27,442 nt of DNA, from positions 1 through 27,442 of the IMG/VR virus record IMGVR_UViG_3300043429_000373; one strand, written 5' to 3'. The notes below the pieces were generated by a model. It did no database searches and was not told where the DNA came from. It saw nothing but the letters and a program-made list of their open reading frames with translations. A program made the translations under genes and the position numbers. Origin of the DNA: a virus. Shown piece after piece: positions 1 to 8,225 of this stretch; positions within the stretch are counted from its first letter, which is position 1; each line of letters starts with the position of its first letter.

Positions 1-203
1 CTAACGCCAGTTTCTCGCCACGGCGTGAAGTCCGCCCTAGTCGTGTCGTATTGGCGCTTTTGCTCGCCGATCTGCTCTCGCTGCAATGCAATCGCGGCCT
101 CGGTGGCGTCCGATTGTTGATTCGCCGCACTACGCGCCGAACGGCTGCTGATAAGAGCGCCGCCGACTGCGGCGACTGCTGCTGCTACGTTTCCAAACGA
201 CAT
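1..203 (-). CDS. Probable DNA-ejection/internal virion protein, N-terminal part
   Basis: The gene runs off the left edge, so only the first 67 codons are visible. The product starts [20 protein letters not shown], an Ala/Gly-rich hydrophobic stretch, followed by a polar heptad-like segment (residues about 28-55, rich in Gln, Arg and Glu) and then RADFTPWRETGV. An N-terminal glycine-zipper-like helix followed by a Q/R-rich helix and an 'xxPWRExG' segment is common in podoviral proteins placed after the tail fibre and thought to be ejected with the DNA. The ATG at 203 has GGAGG four bases upstream and overlaps the end of the preceding gene by 19 nt. The role is inferred from position and composition; it could also be another tail-tip protein. 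Confidence 0.6.
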   Translation of the reverse strand, partial: MSFGNVAAAVAAVGGALISSRSARSAANQQSDATEAAIALQREQIGEQKRQYDTTRADFTPWRETGV

Positions 204-613
204 ACATCCTCCGATTCAATCATGCGGCGGGTTTGTAACTGCTCGGGTTCTTCGACCAATTCCGCCTCAATGTCGGCGATGTCATGCAGGGCTGTCTGAC
301 ACACCGTAGTCCATAGCGTGTCATCGTGGGCATACACTGCCCGTTTCACGCCCGCCTGACCGTTCAATATCACCCTGCCCGTAATCCGCTGCGTTTCGCC
401 ATCGAGGATGGTTTCGACATCCCCGTCGATGATGCAGATATGGTCCTTCTTGTGCGTCGCCCCTGTCACTACCGTTCCCGCAGGGATGAACACTGTACGC
501 GCGTACACCCCGCCCGATAGCGCGTGCGTTGTCTGTAGGTCGATCTGCGGCATGGTCAGCAGTGCAGCCTCGAGCCTGCGAACCTTGTCCCGTGCGTCGG
601 TTGTCAGGTTCAT
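185..613 (-). CDS. Cupin-like small virion protein, 142 aa
   Basis: The predicted protein ([19 protein letters not shown]...) has a short N-terminal helix. From about residue 35 it has a beta-rich segment with the pattern of a small double-stranded beta-helix (cupin-like) fold: [20 protein letters not shown], then [19 protein letters not shown]. This pattern is seen in small proteins next to tail fibres and ejection genes in podoviruses. I chose the ATG at 613 because it forms an ATGA overlap with the tail-fibre stop codon. An in-frame ATG at 637 would lie inside that gene and lacks a ribosome-binding site. The C-terminus is acidic ([10 protein letters not shown]). The cupin assignment is an inference from sequence pattern, and no catalytic metal site is claimed. 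Confidence 0.7.
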   Translation of the reverse strand: MNLTTDARDKVRRLEAALLTMPQIDLQTTHALSGGVYARTVFIPAGTVVTGATHKKDHICIIDGDVETILDGETQRITGRVILNGQAGVKRAVYAHDDTLWTTVCQTALHDIADIEAELVEEPEQLQTRRMIESEDVCRLET

Positions 614-2475
614 GCGGTTCGTTTCCAGAAGTAGCATGTGATGTAGGGTTGAACAACACTCGTCGCCGACCCTGTAAACGTGTGTGTGTGGCTTGACCCA
701 GCCCCACTGGTGACTGCGTTGTTCGTCACGCTGTGCGAGAGCGTTGCGCTTGGGTCCCCAGTTGTGCCGCTAGCAACCCCGCCCGTGGGGTTGTTGGTCG
801 TCATTTCCGGCAGCGTGTTCGCGTTGATGTTCGCTACGTTGCTGTAGGCCGTTCCACCGCTCGATGCGTCTGCGCGCGTCGTCGCCCCGTCCGTGGCGCT
901 TGTCGTTTGCGTATGTGCGTGCGAGCCCTGACCCGCCGCGATGATGTGAACGTGATTCGGGACTTCGGTGTAGGCGTGCGTGTGCGCCGCGTGATCAGCT
1001 ACTGCAACATTGGACGTAACGCTATGCGTGTGGGCATCTTCGCTGCTGTTGCTGCCAGCAGAAGAAACAGTCTTGGCACCGCCGGTTTCCTCGGCGGTAT
1101 CAAAGTCCGTATCGCCAGAATCAATGCCGACAAGTACCCGCCCCGCTCCAAACGCTGACCATGTGCCGTAACCCAGCAATGTGCCGGGATTCGTAGACAC
1201 AACCGAGATAAACACCGATCCGACCGGGAACGCTTCACCGGCACCGCCGGGAATGGAGACTTGCGTTTTCCCGCCCGTGTCCGTAACACTGACCCCGGCT
1301 CCGGTGAAATTCAGCGTAGACCTCTGAGTCACCGCCGAACCGTCGTCCTCTGCCGTGGTGTATCTGGAACTTGCCATCGCCGTAACCTCGGCTGCGGTCA
1401 AGTGGTAATACTCTCCAGTCGTGCCGCCTTGCAGGCCGGTCATCGCGTTGTGGTTCGATGGCGCGGGAACAGTGATCGAAGCCTTCGTCCCGACTAGCGT
1501 TTCGACAGATTCAATCCGGCATGCCGCGCTTCCAAGGTATGAGTTTTTGGCCCCATACGTGATTTTGTAGAGCGCGACAATCTCCTGAAACGGCAGCGTT
1601 CCATAGGATAGAGAAGCCACCGACTCGGCTTGTGCAAGGGCCAGCGTTGCATGCTGCTGCTGCCCTGGGATCAGGATGATCTGCTGCTGCGTTTCAAGCG
1701 CAGGCGTCGCAAAGATGTAGTAATTGACAAAGTAGTTTGACGACGCATCTTGCATCGTCCAATCCGAAGTCCTGTTCCACTGAGGATAGGTGCCATACAA
1801 GAACGGGAGTGTGTTTCCTTCGTTGAATGTCCAAGCTCCTGCCGTGGTGCGATACCAAACGGTGTAAGGCCCGCCATCGGATACCGCGTCAAGCGGAAGT
1901 TCGATATCCTCGTCAAGAATCGTTGTCTCTGCCAGCGCCCAACTAACCCCAGCGTCTGAATCTGTTGTGAGCGTATATCCAGACAATGCCCCGCGAGTCT
2001 TGACCTGAGTTCCTTGGCTGAAATGCAGGTTCTTGTGAATGTTCGCGTCGCGTGACGTGGTGTGCAGTTCAAAGTACCCGACACCATCGGCTCCGGTCCA
2101 GATCACATAGCAGATCGGGGCTTCGTCAAACGGCCACGGGTCCGTAGACCACACAAACGCAGAGCCGTTGTGATAGTAGAAATAATTTCCTGCTGATGCC
2201 GAGTGCGCCTCGGACACATGCGTTCCGGTTATGGTGAACTTCTCGGCCCTGACGTAAATGTCAAAGTCTGCGCCCGCAGGCGTCAGAGTCACCTTCCGCG
2301 TAGCCGTGTCGTATGACAGCGCCACAAGGTAATCGCCCTCGTCGCTCAACGGGAAGCCGGAAGCGGCCTGCCTGCCGGCTACCGCTGCATTGACAATCGC
2401 CGAAACGTCACCATCCCCCGATCCTTGCGAAGCAAGTTCGGCCAGGGTTGCGTGAAGCTCTGCGACACTCGTCAT
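610..2475 (-). CDS. Tail fibre / receptor-binding protein with collar-type C-terminus
   Basis: This 621-aa protein carries a phage tail-fibre signature near residue 345 ([18 protein letters not shown]). It then has a collar-type segment, [20 protein letters not shown], followed by [15 protein letters not shown]. The last 150 residues are rich in Ser/Thr/Gly and contain several H-x-H motifs (HTH, HVH, HAH), as in T4 short and long tail-fibre tips, where paired histidines bind metal along the trimer axis. It ends [12 protein letters not shown], a typical last beta-strand of this family. The N-terminal two thirds are beta-rich and would hold the particle attachment and shaft. It probably binds the host surface receptor. 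The start is a TAATG junction with the upstream gene, and the stop overlaps the next ATG. Confidence 0.9.
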   Translation of the reverse strand: MTSVAELHATLAELASQGSGDGDVSAIVNAAVAGRQAASGFPLSDEGDYLVALSYDTATRKVTLTPAGADFDIYVRAEKFTITGTHVSEAHSASAGNYFYYHNGSAFVWSTDPWPFDEAPICYVIWTGADGVGYFELHTTSRDANIHKNLHFSQGTQVKTRGALSGYTLTTDSDAGVSWALAETTILDEDIELPLDAVSDGGPYTVWYRTTAGAWTFNEGNTLPFLYGTYPQWNRTSDWTMQDASSNYFVNYYIFATPALETQQQIILIPGQQQHATLALAQAESVASLSYGTLPFQEIVALYKITYGAKNSYLGSAACRIESVETLVGTKASITVPAPSNHNAMTGLQGGTTGEYYHLTAAEVTAMASSRYTTAEDDGSAVTQRSTLNFTGAGVSVTDTGGKTQVSIPGGAGEAFPVGSVFISVVSTNPGTLLGYGTWSAFGAGRVLVGIDSGDTDFDTAEETGGAKTVSSAGSNSSEDAHTHSVTSNVAVADHAAHTHAYTEVPNHVHIIAAGQGSHAHTQTTSATDGATTRADASSGGTAYSNVANINANTLPEMTTNNPTGGVASGTTGDPSATLSHSVTNNAVTSGAGSSHTHTFTGSATSVVQPYITCYFWKRTA

Positions 2476-2810
2476 TACGACACCTCGCGGCCACTCATGC
2501 GGAAAACGATTGAAGTCGCAGCACCAGCAATCACGCTCACGAAGTCTCCGGCTTCCAATACGTGGCCGACAATCTCAGGGAAGGTGTAAGCCTCTCCTGC
2601 CGCGATGCTTTTGCTCATCAGCAGATTCGTGCTTGACGCAGTGCCGCCGCTATCGACAAGATTGATTCCCAGCGTTACCGGGCCTGCTGTGCCGTTGTAA
2701 CCCGAACACTTGTCGATGATGGTCCGCGTCAGCGTCGGGGCCGTGTAGACCGTGGTTTGGCTGTTCGAGGCTTGCGCCGCCGCGACGAGCTTTTTAGATT
2801 GAACTGTCAT
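2475..2810 (-). CDS. Small beta-rich virion protein, 111 aa
   Basis: The product ([20 protein letters not shown]...) is predicted to be almost all beta: alternating hydrophobic strands such as [12 protein letters not shown] and [16 protein letters not shown]. Small proteins of this form, with a 'TVYTAPT...[24 protein letters not shown]' layout, are frequent beside phage tail fibres and are usually unnamed. It could decorate the tail or assist fibre assembly. The ATG overlaps the upstream stop (ATGA), and the TAA overlaps the tail-fibre ATG (TAATG), so it is translated between the coiled-coil protein and the tail fibre. The function is not known. Confidence 0.75.
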   Translation of the reverse strand: MTVQSKKLVAAAQASNSQTTVYTAPTLTRTIIDKCSGYNGTAGPVTLGINLVDSGGTASSTNLLMSKSIAAGEAYTFPEIVGHVLEAGDFVSVIAGAATSIVFRMSGREVS

Positions 2811-3154
2811 TGCACCGTCCCTTGTTCTAGACCCGACATGCGGCTAAGGATTGACACCAGAATGCCGCGCAATTCTTCTAGCGAATCGGCCAGCGCGTTC
2901 GTATCGGTTTCGAGTTGAGCTAGCCTTGATTCGATGGCTGGCAACTGCGACACCTCACTGCCCAAGGCATAAAGTTGTTCTTCCTGTTCCGGCTGTCCAT
3001 TTGGCTGTGACGTAATCAGATCGTCGCTGCCCCAGCCGTGAACCCCGCCGACCCGATGCGTGATGTCGTGCATCCATCGGTAAAACTCCACCGACACCAC
3101 ATCACCCCGAAGCGTGAGAGGGATTCTCGAGGATGGCAACGTAACCCTGCTCAT
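2807..3154 (-). CDS. Short coiled-coil tail protein, 115 aa
   Basis: The N-terminal 45 residues contain an aromatic segment (VEFYRWMHDITHRVGG). Similar segments begin many podoviral proteins found between the gp10-like protein and the tail fibre. Residues about 60-110 form a heptad-like helix (LYALGSEVSQLPAIESRLAQ and following), consistent with an oligomeric coiled coil. In P22 the gene after gp10 is gp26, a trimeric coiled-coil needle. This protein sits in the equivalent place but is much shorter, so the link is positional only. ATGA overlaps are present at both ends. Confidence 0.75.
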   Translation of the reverse strand: MSRVTLPSSRIPLTLRGDVVSVEFYRWMHDITHRVGGVHGWGSDDLITSQPNGQPEQEEQLYALGSEVSQLPAIESRLAQLETDTNALADSLEELRGILVSILSRMSGLEQGTVQ

Positions 3155-4533
3155 TTGATGACTGCCCCCTGAATCGTTAACGGCACGGCACTAGAGCACC
3201 TGAGCCTATGCACCCTAGACCCTCCTGCCGGACATGTCCCTAGGGGCATCCATCGCACGCGCTGCTGCCGCCGTCCTGTGGCCCCCAATGAGCGCCTTAG
3301 AGGCGAACCAAACACCGCCCCGCCGTCATTGCTCACTTCAAGGGTAATCGACCCTTCCGGTTCTTCGCCGGTTGTGCATCGAAGTTCCAGCGAGTGATAC
3401 GCCACTGCTTCGTATTCATTGCCCACCATGTGCGGCCATGTGCGCTCGCGCACCAAAGCATCACCGGCCAGCGTGTGGTCGTTGCGGCTCATGGTGTAGA
3501 GCTTGGTTTCGTCTGTCGCGTAATGCACACCATCGGCGTATGCGGAAAACGTGATCCTGCTAGGCGTCCATTCTCCCGCCTCAAGCTCGCCCCGCTCGTG
3601 CCATAGCTTGCTCGAAGCATCCCAAACCCATGTAGTCTCAAGACCTGGGGCTTGGATGGCGACAAACTCTCCGCCAGCATCCTGATAGGTCCACATCGTC
3701 GCCTGCGAGATATCGGTAGAACGCAGTAGCTGTTGTTCAACCGACTGCGTAGAAATACGTACAGGCTGATAGCCGTTCAATGCATAAACATACGGCCCGC
3801 CCCTGAGCGTTTGCCCGATCCAGATCAGCGTGTCGTTTGCGTTGCAGAGCGCCCTTGTCCCGGCCACGCCCACATCAATCGGCGTGCCCTGATACGGTGT
3901 GAACGGGAAGTCAGGGTTTCCGCTGTTGATCCAAACTTCGGTTGACCTAGTGCCCATGAAGTAAAGCTCGCCACGCATGGCGATCAACGCGACAATGCTG
4001 TCAGGTTGAGAGTCCGCGCTGCTGAAATCCAGCGCATCGAACACTGAAGCGTTATCAATCGCTGAGATGTAGAACTGTTCCGTGTTCGGGGCAACGAATA
4101 CAAAGTAGCCGTCCAGAAACTCAACCGTGTTCGAGCCTCGCCATCCTTCGGACGTTATCGACGAAATGATCCCGGTTTCTAGATTGAACACAGCCCCTAC
4201 GTTGCCGCAGACAATGCATAGTTGCCCGGTCCCGTTCGTCATCGATACCGGGCCAACTCCGGCCACGAAGCCTAGCGCGGTTGCAGATCCGTTCTTCACT
4301 TCGTGCAGGTAAGACCCTGCCACCACAAATAGCCGCCCCTCGACATTGCGGATACCTCGCACCGTGGCGCCGAAGTCGTGGACAAGCGACAGACCGGGCG
4401 CCGATTCGAGCACGATCTGCGCATCTTCTCCCGGCCCTTCGGTCAGCATCGGATACCAATTTACCGAACGCTGCGACGCGCTGTTGCGGTCGGCTAGGTA
4501 ATTGGACGGGCCGATGACGGAAATTGCGCGCAC
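3151..4533 (-). CDS. P22 gp10-like packaged-DNA stabilization protein
   Basis: The 460-aa product begins VRAISVIGPSNYLADRNSAS, then QRSVNWYPM. This matches the opening of the P22 gp10 family (Gly/Tyr-rich start, then an 'N.QR.VNWYP' segment). The body is repetitive beta-strand with many 'GxLYxVxG' type blades (GRLFVVAGSYLHEV, GELYFMGTRSTEVW, WIGQTLRGGPYVYAL). In P22 this protein binds below gp4 and keeps packaged DNA from leaking. I place the start at the GTG at 4533, which forms a TAGTG junction with the upstream stop and has GGGG about six bases upstream. A longer TTG version beginning at 4566 would overlap by 34 nt and add residues unlike the family. Confidence 0.88.
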   Translation of the reverse strand: MRAISVIGPSNYLADRNSASQRSVNWYPMLTEGPGEDAQIVLESAPGLSLVHDFGATVRGIRNVEGRLFVVAGSYLHEVKNGSATALGFVAGVGPVSMTNGTGQLCIVCGNVGAVFNLETGIISSITSEGWRGSNTVEFLDGYFVFVAPNTEQFYISAIDNASVFDALDFSSADSQPDSIVALIAMRGELYFMGTRSTEVWINSGNPDFPFTPYQGTPIDVGVAGTRALCNANDTLIWIGQTLRGGPYVYALNGYQPVRISTQSVEQQLLRSTDISQATMWTYQDAGGEFVAIQAPGLETTWVWDASSKLWHERGELEAGEWTPSRITFSAYADGVHYATDETKLYTMSRNDHTLAGDALVRERTWPHMVGNEYEAVAYHSLELRCTTGEEPEGSITLEVSNDGGAVFGSPLRRSLGATGRRQQRVRWMPLGTCPAGGSRVHRLRCSSAVPLTIQGAVIK

Positions 4534-5204
4534 TACCAACCCCGCAGGATGTTCGAGCCGATGCAATCCATGTAGCCTAGGATTGCTGGGTTGATGACTT
4601 GCGCGCCAATTCTGGTGCGCGCTGCTTTGGCCTGCTGCACAACAATCGGCGACAAGGCATCGAGACTCGGTGCCATCTTCTCGGCCAGTAGTGCAGTGAA
4701 GGCAGACTTGTATCCAGCCGGCAAGGTGTGAACCGTGTCTAGGTCGGTGAACTCAGACACCGCCACGCTAGTCCGCAGCGTGACGACTGCGTTTGTCGCC
4801 GTAGGGTACAGGTACACCAACACCCCGCCATCGTGAGCATACATATCCGGCACGCCGGTAGTCGTCTTGTCACCGATGGCTTGATACTGTTCCATCGTGA
4901 TCGGCGACATCAAAACGTCTTCAGAGGCACCATAACGCACCGTGGCGCCGAGAATCTTGTCGCCTGATGCTAGGCCACTCCAATCGGTCCCGATCGTCCC
5001 GTAGGCCCCTGTAATCGCACTGGAAGCGGTAAGGACTTCGCGGAACAGGTACGACTTGACCCCGTTAAGTTCGTCGCATATCGAATTCAGCGCGTCAAGG
5101 CAAATATCGGCCAAGTCGGCTTCCATCGTCTCGCCCGGCGAAAGCCGGTTGAGCCCAAAGGTAAGCGCGTCCGAAATGATCCCGCGTGCAGTGACTGATG
5201 CCAT
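4533..5204 (-). CDS. P22 gp4-like head-tail connector (tail accessory factor)
   Basis: This 223-aa protein starts MASVTARGIISDALTFGLN and continues with an acidic helical segment (ADICLDALNSICDELNG). That is the layout of the P22 tail accessory factor gp4 family, which binds the portal and closes the filled head. A central 'EDVLMSPITMEQYQAI' segment and 'VLVYLYPTATNAVVTL' strands also fit. It lies directly before the gp10-like gene, as in P22. The start codon overlaps the upstream TAA (TAATG). P22 gp4 has been reported to have muralytic activity; I see no clear lysozyme motif here. Confidence 0.85.
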   Translation of the reverse strand: MASVTARGIISDALTFGLNRLSPGETMEADLADICLDALNSICDELNGVKSYLFREVLTASSAITGAYGTIGTDWSGLASGDKILGATVRYGASEDVLMSPITMEQYQAIGDKTTTGVPDMYAHDGGVLVYLYPTATNAVVTLRTSVAVSEFTDLDTVHTLPAGYKSAFTALLAEKMAPSLDALSPIVVQQAKAARTRIGAQVINPAILGYMDCIGSNILRGW

Positions 5205-5419
5205 TACTTCACCTTTGGCGGACGGCCCCGCCGTTTGGGTGCCGCGCCATCAGGTGACTTACCGTAGGAGACAGGGGCAACTGCGGTTGTCGGCTCGTCT
5301 GCCTGTGGCGCGGCATGATCGTCGGCCCATCCGTTAGAACGGAGTTGGGCTTCTTCCATTGAGTTGTATGCGTTGTGCCATCCGTGCGCCGGATGTTGCA
5401 TGCGTAGCGGATAGGTCAT
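5204..5419 (-). CDS. Small protein with AT-hook-like C-terminus, 71 aa
   Basis: The N-terminus contains HPAHGWHNAYNSMEEAQLRS, a short aromatic segment seen in small phage proteins encoded before connector genes. The C-terminus is KRRGRPPKVK, which matches the AT-hook core (RGRP flanked by basic residues). AT-hooks bind the minor groove of AT-rich DNA; here the tail might equally contact packaged DNA or only be a basic tail. The gene is joined by ATGA to the upstream glycosyltransferase fusion and by TAATG to the gp4-like gene. No function is established. Confidence 0.7.
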   Translation of the reverse strand: MTYPLRMQHPAHGWHNAYNSMEEAQLRSNGWADDHAAPQADEPTTAVAPVSYGKSPDGAAPKRRGRPPKVK

Positions 5420-6666
5420 AGCTTGGTGATAAGTGCTGCTCTACCGAGAGGTTGAACTGTGCGCTTGTGGAATGTGGCCCACTCGTTGACCTTGCGAGCG
5501 TATACCGGATCGGACTTGTAATCGTCAACGACTAGAACCTCGCACATGGGCGCTATTACATCAAAGAACTTGCCCCGTGTCCCGAAGAATCTCGGCGGTC
5601 CATCGCAAAAACCTAGCGCGTATTTCTTCGGCAACTCGAACTGTTCGATGTCATACCAAAACTCCTTTAGCGGGGCGGTGCAGACACCGACGTTAGAAAC
5701 TCCAGCTTGCTCGGCCCATGCAATCGTTTGCGCAGCCCATACCGGAGAATGCTCTAGCGCGTAGACCTTTTGATCCGTCACCGCCGCCATCATCACGGAA
5801 CTGATGCCCGAGCCGGTTTCAATGATCGGGCCTCGGCACTTGCGAGCCACACCGACAACCAATGCCAAAACGCCGGGATCAGCGGCCCAATTGTTCCCGA
5901 TGTACTTGCAGACCTCGTTGTAATCGCCCTCGTCTTCATTTCCTGCCCGGAACTTCGGCACAAGGTGTGCAAGGGTCTGCCCAGACAAGCGGCGGATCTG
6001 TGACGCCAAGCTGTCGGTGATAACCGTTTTGGCTGTATGCCCTAGGCAAAGCTCTGCGTCGGCGTAAATCCTTCCTCCCATTGCTCGCCAGCGATTGCAG
6101 AACGCAATATCTCCACCCCAGCGCGTCCCGTCCTTGTCTGGGTCAGGTCGATCAAAGACCATCGCCGTCAAGTCCAGTTTGTCCCAATACTTCGGCGCAC
6201 GCTCGGCCATTGATTCGAGCACGTACCGTTTGATTTTCAGGAATCCGGTCGGCAGCCCTTCTACTTCGAGCATGCCTTCAGTCGATTGCGCGCCGTCCTT
6301 CAACCTAACGGGCATGTTGTCGCTGTGCTCCCTTCTGTAAGGGTACACACCGCCGACTAGATCGACATTGCGGCTGCACAATTGGACTAGGGATTCAGGT
6401 TCCCAGCTCACGTCAGCGTCGAGAAACACTAACTCGTCGCAGTCTGACGCGAGGAAATCTCGAACGACGGCATTGCGCGCATCGTCAACGTGGCAATTGC
6501 CTTGCAGCAATAGATAGGCGGTTTGCACTCCGGCAGACTCTAGGGCCTGCCTACTTCGTGAAATCGAGAAGGTGTAAGCGGCGGAAGGATCGTCGTAACT
6601 GGTTGTCGCCAGCATGACCTTGCGCTTCGTTCGCGGTTCGCCTTCGTCGTAAAACTGATTGCTCAT
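5416..6666 (-). CDS. Glycosyltransferase-methyltransferase fusion protein
   Basis: This 416-aa protein has two parts. Residues about 15-220 look like a GT-A glycosyltransferase: KVMLATTSYD at the start, a DxD motif in LVFLDADVSW (residues 83-85), VGGVYPYR, and a late H210 in ELCLGH that could complete the metal site. Residues about 255-416 look like a Rossmann SAM methyltransferase: IIETGSGISSVMMA (motif I, about 281-294), VYALEHSP (the acidic residue after strand 2), GFCDGPPRFFGTRG, and an acidic strand end at VLVVDD. Both enzyme calls rest on visible motifs; the substrate is unknown. It lies within the capsid-connector block, after a terminator, so it may modify a virion protein or host glycan. 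The ATG at 6666 has only a weak GGGG upstream. Confidence 0.8.
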   Translation of the reverse strand: MSNQFYDEGEPRTKRKVMLATTSYDDPSAAYTFSISRSRQALESAGVQTAYLLLQGNCHVDDARNAVVRDFLASDCDELVFLDADVSWEPESLVQLCSRNVDLVGGVYPYRREHSDNMPVRLKDGAQSTEGMLEVEGLPTGFLKIKRYVLESMAERAPKYWDKLDLTAMVFDRPDPDKDGTRWGGDIAFCNRWRAMGGRIYADAELCLGHTAKTVITDSLASQIRRLSGQTLAHLVPKFRAGNEDEGDYNEVCKYIGNNWAADPGVLALVVGVARKCRGPIIETGSGISSVMMAAVTDQKVYALEHSPVWAAQTIAWAEQAGVSNVGVCTAPLKEFWYDIEQFELPKKYALGFCDGPPRFFGTRGKFFDVIAPMCEVLVVDDYKSDPVYARKVNEWATFHKRTVQPLGRAALITKL

Positions 6667-6683
6667 CGTTGCCCCGATGTGTG

Positions 6684-6724
6684 GAAGAAAAGCGGGGCCG
6701 CTCCCTTGTGAGATGCGGCCCCGT
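6684..6724 (-). terminator. Intrinsic terminator after the capsid genes
   Basis: On the minus strand CGGGGCCGC (6723-6715) pairs perfectly with GCGGCCCCG (6701-6693) around a 13-nt loop, followed by TTTTCTT. This is a canonical Rho-independent terminator. It lies between the small capsid-associated gene (ending at 6742) and the glycosyltransferase fusion (starting at 6666), so it probably reduces transcription into the downstream tail genes. Confidence 0.85.
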
Positions 6725-6741
6725 GATAGCTCATTTCACGA

Positions 6742-6957
6742 TCAGGTCGTGACAATGAGCCCCAGGGAGACAAGGGCCGCCATGATGCGGTTCACCTTGG
6801 TTTCGTTCAGCGTGGTCGTCGCCGTGCCGGTATTCGGCCAAGTGACGGACGGCTTGGCAACCGGAGTAGCGCCGAAGAAACCGATCTTGTCGGTTGCCGC
6901 GCCGCCGACTTGGCAGCCATCGCTGGAACCGTAGTCCAGGCGTTCATAAGTAGCCAT
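6742..6957 (-). CDS. Small capsid-associated protein, 71 aa
   Basis: The protein (MATYERLDYGSSDGCQVGG...) contains KIGFFGATPVAKPSV followed by a C-terminal helix (NRIMAALVSLGLIV). The 'KIGFFGATPV...' segment followed by a short helix recurs in small phage proteins or head-fibre-type proteins encoded directly after coat genes; this link rests on recall of the pattern. A strong AAGGAG ribosome-binding site lies at 6966-6971, eight bases before the ATG, suggesting high expression together with the coat. It is the last gene before the terminator. It may be a head decoration protein; this is inferred from position. Confidence 0.75.
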   Translation of the reverse strand: MATYERLDYGSSDGCQVGGAATDKIGFFGATPVAKPSVTWPNTGTATTTLNETKVNRIMAALVSLGLIVTT

Positions 6958-6975
6958 GTTTCTATCTCCTTCAGG

Positions 6976-8202
6976 TTAGGCAGCAGCCAGGCCGATCATG
7001 CGGCAGGCCCATTCAGGACGCAGCGCGGCGAATCCGTAGAGGATGTCGATACGCATGAGCAGTTCGTCGTTGCGGATGTCGGACGCTTGCCAGACCCGCA
7101 GCGACAACCCGTCCTGAGTCCTGCGCACGCACTTGGCGGCATCGTCCATCAGCGGCAGGTCGGCCGTGACGAATTGGAATGCCTCTTTGTGATACATCAG
7201 GCTCTGCACGTAGTTGGTCGAAGCTGCACCGACAAACACCGGGACCACTGCAGTGCCGTTGTATGCCGTCGCCGCAAGTTGTGTGCTCGTGGAACTGCAC
7301 ACATTCTGACGCGGACCCGTAAGGATCGTTGCCGGGCTGACAGTCTGCGTAGTCGTGCCACCAGTGATGATGGTGTACTGCTGCAGATAGCCAAGCGACT
7401 GCTTCGTTTCAGGGTGGCAGGCATAAACACCCGGCACAGTGAACACCATCCCGGCATTAGTGGCGCTAGACACTGATGCAAGCGTGATATTTGTCCCGCC
7501 GTCCGTCACTGCTGCGTTCGCTGCCGTGGTCACGTCAATGTCCGCAGAGTTGTTCAGCGTCCAGCATCGATCATTCTCATACCAGTCCGCCATGCCGGTG
7601 CGACCGACCATGCCTTCGCGGTATTGCTCTTTGATCTGCGTGGAGTCGTGGAACAAGCCCTTCAGGCCGTTGACCAATCCGCCCATCGTCACCGAGTCCA
7701 TCTGCACGTAGCGTTGACCATCCTTCGGCGCAAGGCCGTGATTGATCTTGGCACGGGCGGCACCCGGCGCTGCAAGGTCGTTGATAGCCGACCCGACAGT
7801 CCCAGCGACGTTATACGTACGCTTCGTGGCATAGGCCAGATAGTCGGCTTCGATGCCCGAGACAAGCACCTTCACCGCAGGCTCGATGTAGCGCTTGCTG
7901 ATCTCGTCAATCGACAGGGCCAACTCGGCAGAGTTGAACCGCATATCGACGTGATCCTGCGTCGCCAGCGTGATCGTGGCGGTTTGCTCGTCCTGATCCT
8001 GTACGTCCATGACGCGCGAACCTTGCGTGCGGACATAGGCATTTGGCTTGCGGACACGCAATGCAGAGCCGATCTTGGCGCCAGTAGCACCATAGCTCGA
8101 ATCATATTGGCGGTCAGTCGTGCCGATGAACTGGCACGATTCGTGGGCGATACGGAGCGCTTCGCGCGTCACCATATCAATCGTTACAAGGGAGTTGCTC
8201 AC
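6976..8202 (-). CDS. Major capsid (coat) protein, P22 gp5-like family
   Basis: The 408-aa protein starts SNSLVTIDMVTREALRIAHE and continues with ATGAKIGSALRVRKPNAYVR. It ends with ILYGFAALRPEWACRMIGLA. These blocks, with EKRYIEP-like helix ISKRYIEPAVKVLVSG and FQFVTADLPLM, are characteristic of the P22 coat protein family with the HK97 fold. About 400 residues is the normal size. The start codon is GTG at 8202, supported by GAAGGA (8210-8215) seven bases upstream. It follows the scaffold gene and precedes a possible decoration protein, which is the expected order. Confidence 0.92.
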   Translation of the reverse strand: MSNSLVTIDMVTREALRIAHESCQFIGTTDRQYDSSYGATGAKIGSALRVRKPNAYVRTQGSRVMDVQDQDEQTATITLATQDHVDMRFNSAELALSIDEISKRYIEPAVKVLVSGIEADYLAYATKRTYNVAGTVGSAINDLAAPGAARAKINHGLAPKDGQRYVQMDSVTMGGLVNGLKGLFHDSTQIKEQYREGMVGRTGMADWYENDRCWTLNNSADIDVTTAANAAVTDGGTNITLASVSSATNAGMVFTVPGVYACHPETKQSLGYLQQYTIITGGTTTQTVSPATILTGPRQNVCSSTSTQLAATAYNGTAVVPVFVGAASTNYVQSLMYHKEAFQFVTADLPLMDDAAKCVRRTQDGLSLRVWQASDIRNDELLMRIDILYGFAALRPEWACRMIGLAAA

Positions 8203-8225
8203 AGTTCAATCCTTCAAATTTATGT

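Noticed and set aside
321-707. Minus-strand frame of 128 codons overlapping the tail fibre and the cupin-like gene
   Set aside because: It overlaps two well-supported genes in another frame and has Arg/Gly-rich composition typical of a shadow frame.
4534-4566. TTG start at 4566 for the gp10-like protein
   Set aside because: It would overlap the gp4-like gene by 34 nt and add residues not like the family; the GTG at 4533 with a TAGTG junction is better.
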